NCBI RefSeq assembly: GCF_000024885.1
Contig: NC_013512.1
Span: 620,001 to 684,000 of the forward strand
Reading direction: 5' to 3'
Length of the DNA: 64,000 nt
Source: Sulfurospirillum deleyianum DSM 6946
GTDB taxonomy: Bacteria > Campylobacterota > Campylobacteria > Campylobacterales > Sulfurospirillaceae
Below, in pieces: positions 37,373 to 46,220 of this stretch (position 1 is its first letter; every line of letters begins with the position of its first letter). The translations under genes were made by a program, and so were the position numbers. The notes beneath the pieces were generated by a model. That model saw only the letters and a program-made list of their open reading frames with translations. It had not been told where the DNA came from and ran no database searches.

Positions 37373-38620
37373 ATGTTTAAGGTTATTTTAACCCTTTTTT
37401 TTCTTTTTCAGAGTCTCCACGCCTTCTTAAATACCGATAATAACTACGAAAAACAACTCATTGCGCTTAAAAATTTTGACCTTCCAAATACGTTTTTGAA
37501 AGATCCTATTTTCATCTCTATGAAAGAGGATGTGGAAGTCTATAAGACAAAGCATTTTTTAAAAACATTGGAAAATGGTGAGAAGTTTGTTCCAATTTTA
37601 CAAAAAATGATGCAAGACGCCAGTGTCCCTGCTGAATTTTTATACCTAGCCATGACCGAATCTAGTTTTAATCCTTACTCTTCCTCCCCTGCGAATGCCT
37701 CAGGCATTTGGCAATTTATCCCTGCAACGGCAAAACGCTATGGTTTAGTAGAAAATGCGTACGTTGATGATCGTCGTGATCCTATTAAATCAACGCAAGC
37801 GGCCATTTCGTATTTGAAACGTTTACATACCATGTTTGGCAAATGGTATCTCGCGGCATTAGCCTATAACTGCGGAGAAGGAACTGTTTCTAAAGCGATT
37901 GCACAAGCAGGAACGGATGATATTAGCGTTTTATTAGATGAGACAAAGAAGTATTTGCCCAAAGAGAGTCGTTTGTATATTCGAAAAATTTTAATGATGA
38001 GTGTGATTTCGAACAGTACAGGATTTATGCTCGATAATGGCTCTGAGTATTTACTCAATCGTGCGAATAATGCTACCTTTGTAAAAGTAGAAGTGAAGAG
38101 TGGGACTGCACTTAAGGATGTTTCTGAGAGTATTGGGGTGAGTGTCAAAGAGCTTAAAGCCTATAATCCGCATTTAAAGTATTTATTTACCGCACCCATG
38201 GGAAATAAAACCTATTTGTATCTTCCTCAAGATCGTCAAATTGCATTTAGCCAGAATTTTGATCAAACCAAAGAGCCTGAAAAGTATGCGATTTATACAA
38301 CAAAAAAGGGTGATGCATTGCATAAACTTGCCCAGCATTATGGTATGAGTGTTAAAGCTTTAATGGATTTAAATGCACTGAAAAGTGCAGCGTTAAAACC
38401 TAAAATGGCATTGGTTGTGCCTTATGGCAAAGCTCCAATACCCACGACAAATACCTCCTCTTCAAAGTCACAAAAACAGGTTCATATCATTCGTACAGGT
38501 GATACACTGCAACTTGTAGCAAAAAAATATGATATTTCTGTGGCTTCATTGCTTCAAGCCAATCAAAAACGTAATGCATTGGTTAAAGTAGGAGAGCGCC
38601 TTGTTATTCCAAAAAATTAG
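37373..38620 (+). CDS. mltD: Membrane-bound lytic transglycosylase D (SLT + LysM)
   Basis: This 415-residue exported murein lyase has a signal peptide (to about residue 18) and an SLT domain whose catalytic Glu is in LAMTESSFNPYSSSPANASG, followed by GIWQFIPATAKRYGL and ALAYNCGEG. LysM peptidoglycan-binding repeats follow; two are clear (YTTKKGDALHKLAQHYGMS and HIIRTGDTLQLVAKKYDIS) and a weaker one lies between. No lipobox is seen. It cuts glycan strands to make 1,6-anhydro ends. The rlpA start overlaps its end by 20 bp. Confidence 0.92.
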   Translation: MFKVILTLFFLFQSLHAFLNTDNNYEKQLIALKNFDLPNTFLKDPIFISMKEDVEVYKTKHFLKTLENGEKFVPILQKMMQDASVPAEFLYLAMTESSFNPYSSSPANASGIWQFIPATAKRYGLVENAYVDDRRDPIKSTQAAISYLKRLHTMFGKWYLAALAYNCGEGTVSKAIAQAGTDDISVLLDETKKYLPKESRLYIRKILMMSVISNSTGFMLDNGSEYLLNRANNATFVKVEVKSGTALKDVSESIGVSVKELKAYNPHLKYLFTAPMGNKTYLYLPQDRQIAFSQNFDQTKEPEKYAIYTTKKGDALHKLAQHYGMSVKALMDLNALKSAALKPKMALVVPYGKAPIPTTNTSSSKSQKQVHIIRTGDTLQLVAKKYDISVASLLQANQKRNALVKVGERLVIPKN

Positions 38621-39395
38621 TGCCTATGGATGTTGCTCTCTTCTTTGTTTGTTTTTTTTAGTGGGATGTGCTTCGAAGTCATCCTATTCGCCTAGTTATC
38701 GTTCAGGTGCCACGATGGCACCGGATGGCTCTGGAAAAATTATTGATACCCCTAATATGCATCGAGCAACCATGCGCCCTTATACCATTGATGGTAAAAC
38801 ATATACTCCAACGATGGTGAGTGTAGGGGATTATTTTAGTGGTGTGGCGAGTTGGTATGGAAAAGATTTTCATGGCAAAAAGACCTCCAATGGAGAAGTC
38901 TACAATATGTACGATATGACAGCTGCACACAAAACACTCCCTATGAATACCATGCTTAAAGTTACCAATTTAAAGAACAGTAAAAGTGTTGTAGTTCGTG
39001 TCAATGATAGAGGTCCTTTTGTGGGAACACGGGTCATTGATTTGTCATACACAGCGGCGACACGTTTAGAATTAGTTGCGCATGGTACAGGACCTGTTGG
39101 TTTGGAAGTGATTGGATTTGCGGGTGTTGTTGCTCCTGCGGGTGCGCCAAAACAAAGTGTGGTCGAGACCGATTATTTGATTCAAATTGGAGCATTTAGA
39201 AATAAAGCGGGCGCTACACGTTTTGCTCAAAGCAATATGAATATTAATAACCGCTACAATGCGATTGTAAAAGAGGGAACGTTTGAAAACGAACCGATTT
39301 ATCGTGTATGGCTTAAAGGGTTTGCGAGTGAAGCAGAAGCTTCTGATTTTATAGCAAAAGGACTCTTTAAAGGCTCATTTATCGTAAGGGAATAA
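38601..39395 (+). CDS. rlpA: RlpA-like septal lytic transglycosylase lipoprotein
   Basis: This 264-residue lipoprotein has a lipobox FLVGC and a double-psi beta-barrel domain with GVASWYGKDFHGKKTSNGE, AAHKTLPMNTMLKVTNL and VRVNDRGPFVGTRVIDLS. A C-terminal SPOR-type domain (YLIQIGAFRNKAGATRFAQ) binds denuded glycan strands at the septum. RlpA of Pseudomonas is a transglycosylase acting on such glycan. The start is a TTG with AGGAG six bases upstream, inside the end of mltD, so the two are translationally coupled. Confidence 0.9.
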   Translation: MLFQKISAYGCCSLLCLFFLVGCASKSSYSPSYRSGATMAPDGSGKIIDTPNMHRATMRPYTIDGKTYTPTMVSVGDYFSGVASWYGKDFHGKKTSNGEVYNMYDMTAAHKTLPMNTMLKVTNLKNSKSVVVRVNDRGPFVGTRVIDLSYTAATRLELVAHGTGPVGLEVIGFAGVVAPAGAPKQSVVETDYLIQIGAFRNKAGATRFAQSNMNINNRYNAIVKEGTFENEPIYRVWLKGFASEAEASDFIAKGLFKGSFIVRE

Positions 39396-39396
39396 G

Positions 39397-39969
39397 ATGC
39401 AAACATTACACAGAATAACAAAAGAGACGAAGATTGACCTTGAATTAGAGATTTATGGAACAGGGAAGAGTAAGATTCAAACAGGTATAGGTTTTTTTGA
39501 TCATATGTTAGAAGCGTTGAGTAAGCACTCTTTAATCGATTTAAATCTTACATGTAAAGGAGATATCCATGTTGATTTTCACCACAGTGTGGAAGACGTG
39601 GGTATCGTTTTAGGTCAGGCTTTACGTGCGGCGATTTATCCAATCAAAGAGGTAGAACGCTATGGCAATGCTGTGGTCGTGATGGATGAAGCTGCTGTTG
39701 AGTGTGCTTTGGATTTGAGCAATCGCCCTTATCTGTTTTATGATGTTGCTATGGAGGGAAAAGTAGGGGAGTTTGATGTGGAACTTTCTGAAGAGTTTTT
39801 TCGAGCCTTAATGCACAATGCGGGTATTAGTGCGCATATTGTGGCGTGTCGAGGCAAAAATAAACACCATTTACTCGAAGCAAGTTTTAAAGCGTTTGCG
39901 GTTGCGCTAAGACGCAGTTTAGTTAAAAATGAGCGCATGGGCATTCCGAGTACGAAAGGTGTTTTGTGA
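39397..39969 (+). CDS. hisB: Imidazoleglycerol-phosphate dehydratase
   Basis: This 190-residue histidine-pathway enzyme is the dehydratase-only form without the phosphatase domain. Metal-binding motifs are visible: GFFDHMLEALSKHS, DFHHSVEDVGI, MDEAAVECALDLSNRP and HNAGISAHI. It is surrounded by envelope genes rather than other his genes. A near-perfect palindrome at 39547-39558 encodes LTCK in a strand where homologues usually have other residues. It overlaps kdsC by 4 bp. Confidence 0.95.
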   Translation: MQTLHRITKETKIDLELEIYGTGKSKIQTGIGFFDHMLEALSKHSLIDLNLTCKGDIHVDFHHSVEDVGIVLGQALRAAIYPIKEVERYGNAVVVMDEAAVECALDLSNRPYLFYDVAMEGKVGEFDVELSEEFFRALMHNAGISAHIVACRGKNKHHLLEASFKAFAVALRRSLVKNERMGIPSTKGVL

Positions 39970-40463
39970 TTGAATTATTGGTATTTGATGTAGATGGCTG
40001 TTTAACCGATGGGGGCATTACCTATGGAAATAGCGATACAGAAGAGTTTAAGACCTTTCATGTTAAAGATGGTTTTGGCATTGTCTCGTGGATGAAATTG
40101 GGACGTAAAAGCGCTATTATTACAGGACGACATTCTCGTGTGGTTGAACGCCGTGCCAAAGAGCTTGGCATTAGCTATCTGTTTCAAGATGTTAAAGATA
40201 AAAAAGCCGTGTTGCAGCATATTCTAGAGCAAGAGGGTCTTGGTTTTGAGAATGTTGCGGCGATTGGTGATGATTTAAATGATTTAGCCCTTTTAGAAGC
40301 CGTTGGACTCTCTTTTGCACCCGTAGATGCGGTAAGCATTGTGCAAGAGTGTGTGGATGTTGTGTTAAGTCGTGCAGGCGGAAAGGCTGTTGTGCGTGAA
40401 ATGATTGATTATGTTGTTGAAAAAGAAAATTTAAGTGAGGCATTTGTAAACCTTTGGCACTAA
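39966..40463 (+). CDS. kdsC: KDO-8-phosphate phosphatase
   Basis: This 165-residue HAD-family phosphatase has motif I DVDGCLTDGGI, motif II ITGR, a conserved Lys (KDKKAVLQHIL) and motif IV GDDLNDLALLEAVG. It releases 3-deoxy-D-manno-octulosonate for the lipopolysaccharide core. The gene starts with GTG overlapping the hisB stop. The following lptC and lptA continue the lipopolysaccharide theme. Confidence 0.92.
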   Translation: MIELLVFDVDGCLTDGGITYGNSDTEEFKTFHVKDGFGIVSWMKLGRKSAIITGRHSRVVERRAKELGISYLFQDVKDKKAVLQHILEQEGLGFENVAAIGDDLNDLALLEAVGLSFAPVDAVSIVQECVDVVLSRAGGKAVVREMIDYVVEKENLSEAFVNLWH

Positions 40464-40987
40464 GAGTCTTAATTTACTCAACCCTTCTTTTTTTAGGGAT
40501 GACATTTTTTTTAATTTTAAAAGAGCCTTATACCATTCATGTGATTGGCAAAGATGGTCAACTTATTCCTGAAACTGAGCTGTTTAATGCCCAAAATTAT
40601 CAGCTTAAAGAGGGCAGTGTTGAGAGCATTGTTCAGGCTAAACGGGTGGCACGCTACGATGGATTTGATCAGTTACAGGGTATTCATGCGGGGCACAAAA
40701 CCAAAGAGGGTTTGCGTGGTATTTTAGACTCCGATGAAGGGATTTTAAAAGAGGGTATTTTACATTTTAAAACAAATTCTCACTATTTTAGAGATGATGG
40801 CGTCTCTTTAGATGGGGAGGATATTTTTTACAATTTAAAGACAGAAATCTTAAGTAGCAATAAACCCTTTATCTTTACGCAAAAGCAGAGTAAAACATAC
40901 GGCGATTCATTTGTTTATCAGATGAAAGAAGGCACAATAAACGCCACAAATATACACTCCTTTATCCAGCAAGTAGGAAAAAAATAG
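40454..40987 (+). CDS. lptC: LPS export protein LptC
   Basis: This 177-residue protein has one N-terminal membrane segment (VLIYSTLLFLGMTFFLIL) and a periplasmic beta-rich domain with repeated short strands, as in LptC. LptC links the LptBFG transporter to the periplasmic LptA bridge. Sequence similarity is weak, and position between kdsC and lptA supports it. The start is a TTG overlapping kdsC by 10 bp. Confidence 0.82.
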   Translation: MALRVLIYSTLLFLGMTFFLILKEPYTIHVIGKDGQLIPETELFNAQNYQLKEGSVESIVQAKRVARYDGFDQLQGIHAGHKTKEGLRGILDSDEGILKEGILHFKTNSHYFRDDGVSLDGEDIFYNLKTEILSSNKPFIFTQKQSKTYGDSFVYQMKEGTINATNIHSFIQQVGKK

Positions 40988-41452
40988 ATGAAAAAAATAG
41001 TGCTTCTCTTATTAGGACTGACCAGTTTGCTTTTTGCCGGTCAAGTTGAGATTGTAGCTGACAAATTTTTTGCAGATGAAAAGAAAAAAATCAGTGTTTT
41101 TGAGGGAAATGTTAAAGTGACGAAAGAGAGCGATAAAATTACCGCTAAAAAAATTATCGTTGAATTTGATGATAAAAAACAACCCATTCGCTATATCGCC
41201 ACAGGTGATGCTAAGGCCAATTTAATCATGAATCAAAAGAAGTATTATGGCGAGGCAGAAAAGATGACCTATGAGCCACAAAAAAGTCTTTATACCCTTG
41301 AAAAAAAAGCTTTTTTACATGAAATTGATACAGATAGAAAAGTGTATGGTGATTTTGTACGGGTTAATCAAGCCACAGGACATTATGAAGTCGATAGTAA
41401 AAACAGTGCACCTGTCAAATTTATCTTTAAAGTTGAGGATCAACAAAAGTGA
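40988..41452 (+). CDS. lptA: LPS transport periplasmic protein LptA
   Basis: This 154-residue OstA/LptA-fold protein has a signal peptide (MKKIVLLLLGLTSLLFA) and the repeat pattern VEIVADKFFADEKKKISVFEGNVKVTKESDKITAKKI, typical of the beta-jellyroll that carries lipopolysaccharide across the periplasm. It starts directly after the lptC stop and overlaps engB by 4 bp. Confidence 0.92.
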   Translation: MKKIVLLLLGLTSLLFAGQVEIVADKFFADEKKKISVFEGNVKVTKESDKITAKKIIVEFDDKKQPIRYIATGDAKANLIMNQKKYYGEAEKMTYEPQKSLYTLEKKAFLHEIDTDRKVYGDFVRVNQATGHYEVDSKNSAPVKFIFKVEDQQK

Positions 41453-42051
41453 TTCGAGTCAAAGATGCCTCTTTTATCTCATCTGCTTCTTCTTTAGCCA
41501 ATACAACGCCTGAGGGGTTAAGCGAGGTGGCATTTATTGGGCGTAGCAATGTGGGTAAAAGCTCCATTATTAATGCCTTAACCAATAAAAAGGGCTTGGC
41601 AAAAAGTTCTTCAACACCTGGGAAAACGCGTTTAATCAACTTTTTTAATGTGTTGTTGAGTGATGAAGAAAAAGATTTTACGCTTCAATTTGTTGATTTA
41701 CCAGGGTTTGGTTATGCAAGGGTTTCACACAGCATGAAAGAGGAGTGGCAAAAGCACCTCACACAGTATATTGAACGACGTATCTCTATTAGGGTTTTTG
41801 TTCATTTAATTGATTCAAGACACCCATTCTTAGAGAGTGATAAAGAAGTTCATGCTTATTTAGAAGGCATTGTGAGACCTGATCAGCGTATTTTACGTAT
41901 TTTTACAAAAGCAGATAAGTTAAAACAGAGTGATGTAAGTGTGATTAAAAAGAACTACCCTGATGCGATCTTGGTTTCAAGTAGCAGTAAAAAGGGGATT
42001 GATAGAGCCTTAAAGGCTATTTTTGAAACAGTTTTTGGAGTAGAATCATGA
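41449..42051 (+). CDS. engB: Ribosome biogenesis GTPase EngB (YsxC/YihA)
   Basis: This 200-residue GTPase has G1 GRSNVGKSS, G2 KSSSTPGKTRLINFF, G3 DLPGFGYARVS and G4 TKADKL. EngB acts in assembly of the large ribosomal subunit and is usually essential. The start is GTG overlapping the lptA stop, so it is translationally coupled to the envelope genes. Confidence 0.95.
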   Translation: MIRVKDASFISSASSLANTTPEGLSEVAFIGRSNVGKSSIINALTNKKGLAKSSSTPGKTRLINFFNVLLSDEEKDFTLQFVDLPGFGYARVSHSMKEEWQKHLTQYIERRISIRVFVHLIDSRHPFLESDKEVHAYLEGIVRPDQRILRIFTKADKLKQSDVSVIKKNYPDAILVSSSSKKGIDRALKAIFETVFGVES

Positions 42052-42506
42052 TTGAATATACCAAAGCAAAACTCAGTGATATTCGTGAGATGCAAGAGGT
42101 TGTGAAGCCTGAAGTGGAAAAAGGTATTATCTTGTTTAGAAGTTCTGATGAGATGGCAACCAATATCCGTTCCTATATTCTTGCGAAGAGAGAGCAGGAA
42201 ATTATTGGGTTTGGCGCACTCCATTTTCATGCGGATAATTTAGCAGAAATCCGTAGTCTAGTTGTCAAAGAGGCTTTTCGTGGTCAAGGTGTTGGCAAAG
42301 GGATTATTGGAAACCTTCTTGAAGAAGGTAGAGCAATGGGGCTAAAAGAAGTATTTACGTTGACCTATCAAAGAGCATTTTTTGAAGCTCTAGGTTTTCA
42401 TGAAATTCCAAAAGAAAAACTACCTCCTCATAAAATATGGGCGGATTGTATTAAATGTAAACATTTTCCAGTATGCGACGAAATAGCACTGATCAAAACT
42501 ATTTAA
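42048..42506 (+). CDS. Short N-acetylglutamate synthase-like acetyltransferase
   Basis: This 152-residue GNAT protein has the acetyl-CoA motif VVKEAFRGQGVGKGIIGNLLEEG, then YQRAFFEALGFHEIPKEKLPPHKIWADCIKCKHFPVCDEIA. That C-terminal stretch matches the GNAT domain of N-acetylglutamate synthases (ArgA and the short stand-alone form), including the paired cysteines. It would make N-acetylglutamate, the first step of arginine synthesis. The short form lacks the amino acid kinase domain that carries arginine feedback. It overlaps engB by 4 bp and the next gene by 34 bp. Confidence 0.8.
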   Translation: MIEYTKAKLSDIREMQEVVKPEVEKGIILFRSSDEMATNIRSYILAKREQEIIGFGALHFHADNLAEIRSLVVKEAFRGQGVGKGIIGNLLEEGRAMGLKEVFTLTYQRAFFEALGFHEIPKEKLPPHKIWADCIKCKHFPVCDEIALIKTI

Positions 42507-42946
42507 AACTTTTTTGGCTCTCTCTTTGGTTTATCATAGGACATGTGCTTTCTGCCTTGTACCCTTTGATACCTCCTTTTGTAGGCGTTGTTTTTACCTA
42601 TTTAGTTTTAAATGCGCATCAGCATGAAAAAAATGCCTTACCTTTGGTTTTAGGTTTTTTATACCTTTGTTTGTACGATTTAAATAAAGGTTTTTTTCTT
42701 TTTTCATACCCATTACTTTTTATTGTGGTGTATTACTTTTTAGCGCATAAACTGCAAGCTACGTTTACATGTAATAATTGTATTTTGGCTGCGTACGTGG
42801 TGATGGCGTATTTGGGGCATTTTGGGGTGAATGTTTTTCTCGCCTATTTAAACAATGAAGATTTTCCCTATTTTTCACACTACTATTTTTATTATATTGC
42901 GATTGATTCCATTCTTTCCTTTATGTTTTTTAGGATTTCACGGTGA
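42473..42946 (+). CDS. MreD-like membrane protein upstream of PBP2
   Basis: This 157-residue membrane protein has about five segments (LKLFWLSLWFIIGHVLSALY, PPFVGVVFTYLVL, ALPLVLGFLYLCLYDL, LLFIVVYYFLAH, AYVVMAYLGHFGVNVFLAYL). I recognise no family with certainty. The size, hydrophobic pattern, the short charged break after the third segment (YDLNKG) and position directly before mrdA are what MreD shows in mre operons. A homologue of unknown function occupies the same place in Campylobacter, as I recall. A near-perfect palindrome (42774-42785) encodes FTCN. It overlaps mrdA by 4 bp. Confidence 0.6.
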   Translation: MRRNSTDQNYLKLFWLSLWFIIGHVLSALYPLIPPFVGVVFTYLVLNAHQHEKNALPLVLGFLYLCLYDLNKGFFLFSYPLLFIVVYYFLAHKLQATFTCNNCILAAYVVMAYLGHFGVNVFLAYLNNEDFPYFSHYYFYYIAIDSILSFMFFRISR

Positions 42947-44766
42947 GAACCAAAATAGTTTTAGGTATGGTCTTTGCGGTATGTATTGCCCTGCTTGTGC
43001 GTGTTTATTATATTAGCATCAAATCCAATGCCTATTATGAAGAAATTGCGCAACAAAATGCTATTAAAGTGGATGAATTAGCGCCACTTCGAGGGGTTAT
43101 TTTAGATCGCAAGCTCAATCCACTTTCTGTCAATCGTCTGGGGTTTTCGATTGGAATTACGCCTCGGATGAGTTTAAAATCCAAACAAGAGATGTTGGAT
43201 GAAGAGATTTCCTTTCTTGCCTCTTTGATGCCAGAATATACCAAAGAGGGATTAACCAAAGCTTATTTAAAAGCGGATTCTTCTTATAACCATGATTTTG
43301 TGGATGTGATTGATTTTGTTCCCTACGATAAAATGATTCCTCATTTTGCCAAAATTGCGCAGAGGGAAAATCTTAAAATCAAAATCACCTCTAAACGACA
43401 CTATCCGCATGCTTCTTTGGCTTCGCATGTGATTGGTTACGTGGGAAAATCCAATACGCAAGATGTTTTAGAAGATGAAACGGCGAAGTTGGTAGGATTT
43501 TCAGGTAAAACAGGGATTGAAAAGTATTATAACGCCATTTTACAAGGGGTAAAGGGCGAGAAAAAAACAAAAGTCACAGCGTTTAATCAGGCGATTGAAG
43601 AGGTGAGCAAAACTTTACCTCACAGTAATGATTTGGTCTTAAGCCTTGATTTGGAATTGCAACGTTATGTGGAAAGCTCTTTTGAAGAAGCCAGTGGTGC
43701 AGTGATTGTAATGAATGCCCAAAATGGTGAAATCCTTGCCGCTGCAAGTTTTCCTGAATATGACCTCAATACCTTTGTTGGAGGTATTTCTCAAGAGGAG
43801 TGGTCACGTTTAGCCAATGATTTAAAGCACCCTTTTACCAATAAGCTGGTCAATGGTCTCTATCCTCCAGGCTCTGTGATTAAAATGGGTGTGGGAATGG
43901 CGATTTTGAATACGGGGATTATTTCGCCTTCAACCTTGATTGAGAGTACCGGTGTGATGGAGCTTGGTGGACGGTTGTTTCGTGATTGGAAAAAAGAGGG
44001 ACATGGTATGGTGAACTATGTTCGGGCAATTCAAAGAAGTTGTGATGATTATTTTTATAAAACAAGTTTAAAAGTGGGCATTGATAATATCGCTCCTTTT
44101 TTAAGTAAATTAGGATTTGGTCAAAAAACAGGCGTTGATTTACCTCGAGAATTTTTAGGCATTGTTCCAAGCCGTGAGTGGAAGAAGAAGCGTTTTGGCA
44201 AAGGATGGGCGCAGGGCGAGACGCTTATTAGCTCCATTGGGCAAGGTTATTTTCTTGTTACACCGATGCAAATTGCTAAGTACACGGCATTTTTAGCAAC
44301 AGGAAAAGGAGTTACACCTCATTTTTTACATAAGGTCAACGATGTTGAAATTGACTTTCCTGTGGATTCAGCATTGGTGAGTGAAGAGGAAAAACGCTTT
44401 TTGAAAGTGACTCAAGAAGGCATGTATGAAGTGGCAAATGCGCCAGGTGGAACAGCAGTCAATCATCTTAAGCACACAGCTCCTTTTAAGATTGCGGCCA
44501 AAACAGGAACAGCGCAAGTGGTAGGCATTTCGCAAACGGATAAAAAACGTATGCGTGAAGAGGATATGGAGTATTTTCACCGCTCACACGCATGGCTTAC
44601 CACCTATGCCCCACATGATAATCCTCAGTATGTCATTACCGTTTTAGTAGAGCACGGTGGGCACGGTGGTAGTGAGGGTGGACCTATCGCTGCTAAAATT
44701 TATGATAAACTCTACGAAATGGGCTATATCACCATTCCAGAAGAGAGCAAAGGGAAGAAAAAGTAG
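42943..44766 (+). CDS. mrdA: Penicillin-binding protein 2
   Basis: This 607-residue class B penicillin-binding protein is the transpeptidase partner of RodA in cell elongation. It has an N-terminal membrane anchor (residues 2-24), a dimerisation/pedestal domain with LAPLRGVILDRKLNPL, and a transpeptidase domain. The active-site Ser is in PPGSVIKMG, the second motif is SCD (RSCDDYFYK) and the third KTG (AAKTGTAQV). The start is GTG overlapping the preceding gene. Its end is 7 bp from the convergent ybeY. Confidence 0.95.
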   Translation: MRTKIVLGMVFAVCIALLVRVYYISIKSNAYYEEIAQQNAIKVDELAPLRGVILDRKLNPLSVNRLGFSIGITPRMSLKSKQEMLDEEISFLASLMPEYTKEGLTKAYLKADSSYNHDFVDVIDFVPYDKMIPHFAKIAQRENLKIKITSKRHYPHASLASHVIGYVGKSNTQDVLEDETAKLVGFSGKTGIEKYYNAILQGVKGEKKTKVTAFNQAIEEVSKTLPHSNDLVLSLDLELQRYVESSFEEASGAVIVMNAQNGEILAAASFPEYDLNTFVGGISQEEWSRLANDLKHPFTNKLVNGLYPPGSVIKMGVGMAILNTGIISPSTLIESTGVMELGGRLFRDWKKEGHGMVNYVRAIQRSCDDYFYKTSLKVGIDNIAPFLSKLGFGQKTGVDLPREFLGIVPSREWKKKRFGKGWAQGETLISSIGQGYFLVTPMQIAKYTAFLATGKGVTPHFLHKVNDVEIDFPVDSALVSEEEKRFLKVTQEGMYEVANAPGGTAVNHLKHTAPFKIAAKTGTAQVVGISQTDKKRMREEDMEYFHRSHAWLTTYAPHDNPQYVITVLVEHGGHGGSEGGPIAAKIYDKLYEMGYITIPEESKGKKK

Positions 44767-44773
44767 AAAATTT

Positions 44774-45196
44774 TTACGCTTCTTCCGTTCGCACAATGAG
44801 GCTTTTGGGGAGAGCGTACTGCTCAATCAAGGCTTTTTCCTTCTCTCTCATTTCCCCTTGATCGACTTCATGGTCATACCCTAGTAGATGTAGCATTCCA
44901 TGGATAAACAACAAAGTGATTTCATCTTCATGTGAGTGCCCTAACGCCAGTGCTTTTTCTTTGGCGTATTCGTAATTAATCACAATCGAACCTAGTGGCG
45001 CATGGGGAAAATCATCGATGGGAAAACTAAGCACATCGGTAGTTTTATCAACGCCTCGATGCTCTAAATTAAGAGCATGCATATCAGCACTGTTGATAAA
45101 TACAAGCTCCACTTCTTTTTGGGTATGTTCATTGACAATCGTTTCTAAGAGACTTACATGTAAAGGGGTATGGGATTCATTTTCGATGATTAACAT
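44774..45196 (-). CDS. ybeY: Endoribonuclease YbeY
   Basis: This 140-residue metalloprotein acts in 16S rRNA maturation and ribosome quality control. The zinc site HGMLHLLGYDHEVD has the three His, and LEHRGVDKTTDVLSFP is the second signature. I place the start at ATG 45196, which has GGAAC just upstream and gives the usual short N-terminus; an in-frame extension to 45259 would run into the next gene. A near-perfect palindrome at 45153-45164 gives LHVS. Confidence 0.93.
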   Translation of the reverse strand: MLIIENESHTPLHVSLLETIVNEHTQKEVELVFINSADMHALNLEHRGVDKTTDVLSFPIDDFPHAPLGSIVINYEYAKEKALALGHSHEDEITLLFIHGMLHLLGYDHEVDQGEMREKEKALIEQYALPKSLIVRTEEA

Positions 45197-45206
45197 CTTG
45201 TTCCTT

Positions 45207-46220
45207 TTAAAATAAAGTGGCTTGAATGGTGCTACTCTCTTTGGAAAAGAGCAGGTCAAAAGACTCTTTCGAGCTTACAATCAGCGCATAGGTAAACGAT
45301 TTTGAGGCAAGTTCTCGAAGAAGCTCTTGGGGTGTTTTAAACCATAAACGCTCCCCATCAAAAGGAAAATTGTAATGCAAATGCTCAGGCAGACAGAGTA
45401 GGGCATGTTGCGATTTGAGGGATGAAAAAAGATGGGTACACAAACGGGGTAAAAGTTCAAACGTTGGTTCAAAAATAAGCACTTTATCACTCGTCCCAAA
45501 CTCTTTTTTCACAAAGCTATGGGTGATATATTGCGGGTAAAAATGTTCACTAAAGCCTAAATGCTCTATCGTGTACGCAATATCGTGTGTATCGCAAAAG
45601 TGAAGCAGGGTGATGAGTTCTTCCACAAAAAGGGCAGGAATTTTTTGTTCTGCATAAAAGCGTTCGTTGTACGTAAAAGAGCTTAAAAATAACCCTTTTG
45701 GAATAATAAATGGTTTTACATGTAAGTTATTTTCAATACGTTCACACAAGGGCGCAATTTTATGAGCGAGGGGTTCATTGCTTAAAAAGAAGCGCTCCTC
45801 TTCTTTGGCGATTAAGATGCTTTTGGTGATAGAAACCACGTCTCCTTTAAGGCGTTTAAAGGGTTTAGGTGCGACTTGAATCATCTCCAAAAAAGCCTCT
45901 TGCACGGGAGAAAGAAGTAAGAATTCGAGTGATTTTTGGGTAATGGTGTAGCGGAGTAGTTTAATCAGCATCCCTTCAATGGAAGAGACCTCTATCCAAG
46001 CGCACTCTTCATCCTCATTCTCAAAAGGAAGAATGGTAACAATAGCATAAGCCCCTTTTTCAAGGGCTTGATGAATATTCTCTCTGGAAGCCTGAGTGTC
46101 GATGAAAAGATCACCATGACTTAGGCGCGTAATCTCAAGGCAGATACTTCCAAACGCATCAATAGGAGGCGTAGTGCTTAGCTTCCCATCAATGATGCGT
46201 ACAAAGTTTTCTATTTTCAT
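45207..46220 (-). CDS. Orphan protein with a MurF/MurE N-terminal-like domain
   Basis: This 337-residue protein is not one I can name. Its first 70 residues (SICLEITRLSHGDLFIDTQA, then HQALEKGAYAIV) follow the pattern of the uridine-diphosphate-binding N-terminal domain of MurE and MurF. The Mur ligase P-loop (GTxGKT) and the rest of the ligase core are absent. The remainder has strands such as KVLIFEPTF and HALLCLPEHL but no motif I know. It lies between metG (4-bp overlap) and ybeY. It may be a decayed or repurposed Mur-type protein; the N-terminal resemblance is moderate and function unknown. It carries a near-perfect palindrome at 45715-45726 (LHVK). Confidence 0.55.
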   Translation of the reverse strand: MKIENFVRIIDGKLSTTPPIDAFGSICLEITRLSHGDLFIDTQASRENIHQALEKGAYAIVTILPFENEDEECAWIEVSSIEGMLIKLLRYTITQKSLEFLLLSPVQEAFLEMIQVAPKPFKRLKGDVVSITKSILIAKEEERFFLSNEPLAHKIAPLCERIENNLHVKPFIIPKGLFLSSFTYNERFYAEQKIPALFVEELITLLHFCDTHDIAYTIEHLGFSEHFYPQYITHSFVKKEFGTSDKVLIFEPTFELLPRLCTHLFSSLKSQHALLCLPEHLHYNFPFDGERLWFKTPQELLRELASKSFTYALIVSSKESFDLLFSKESSTIQATLF

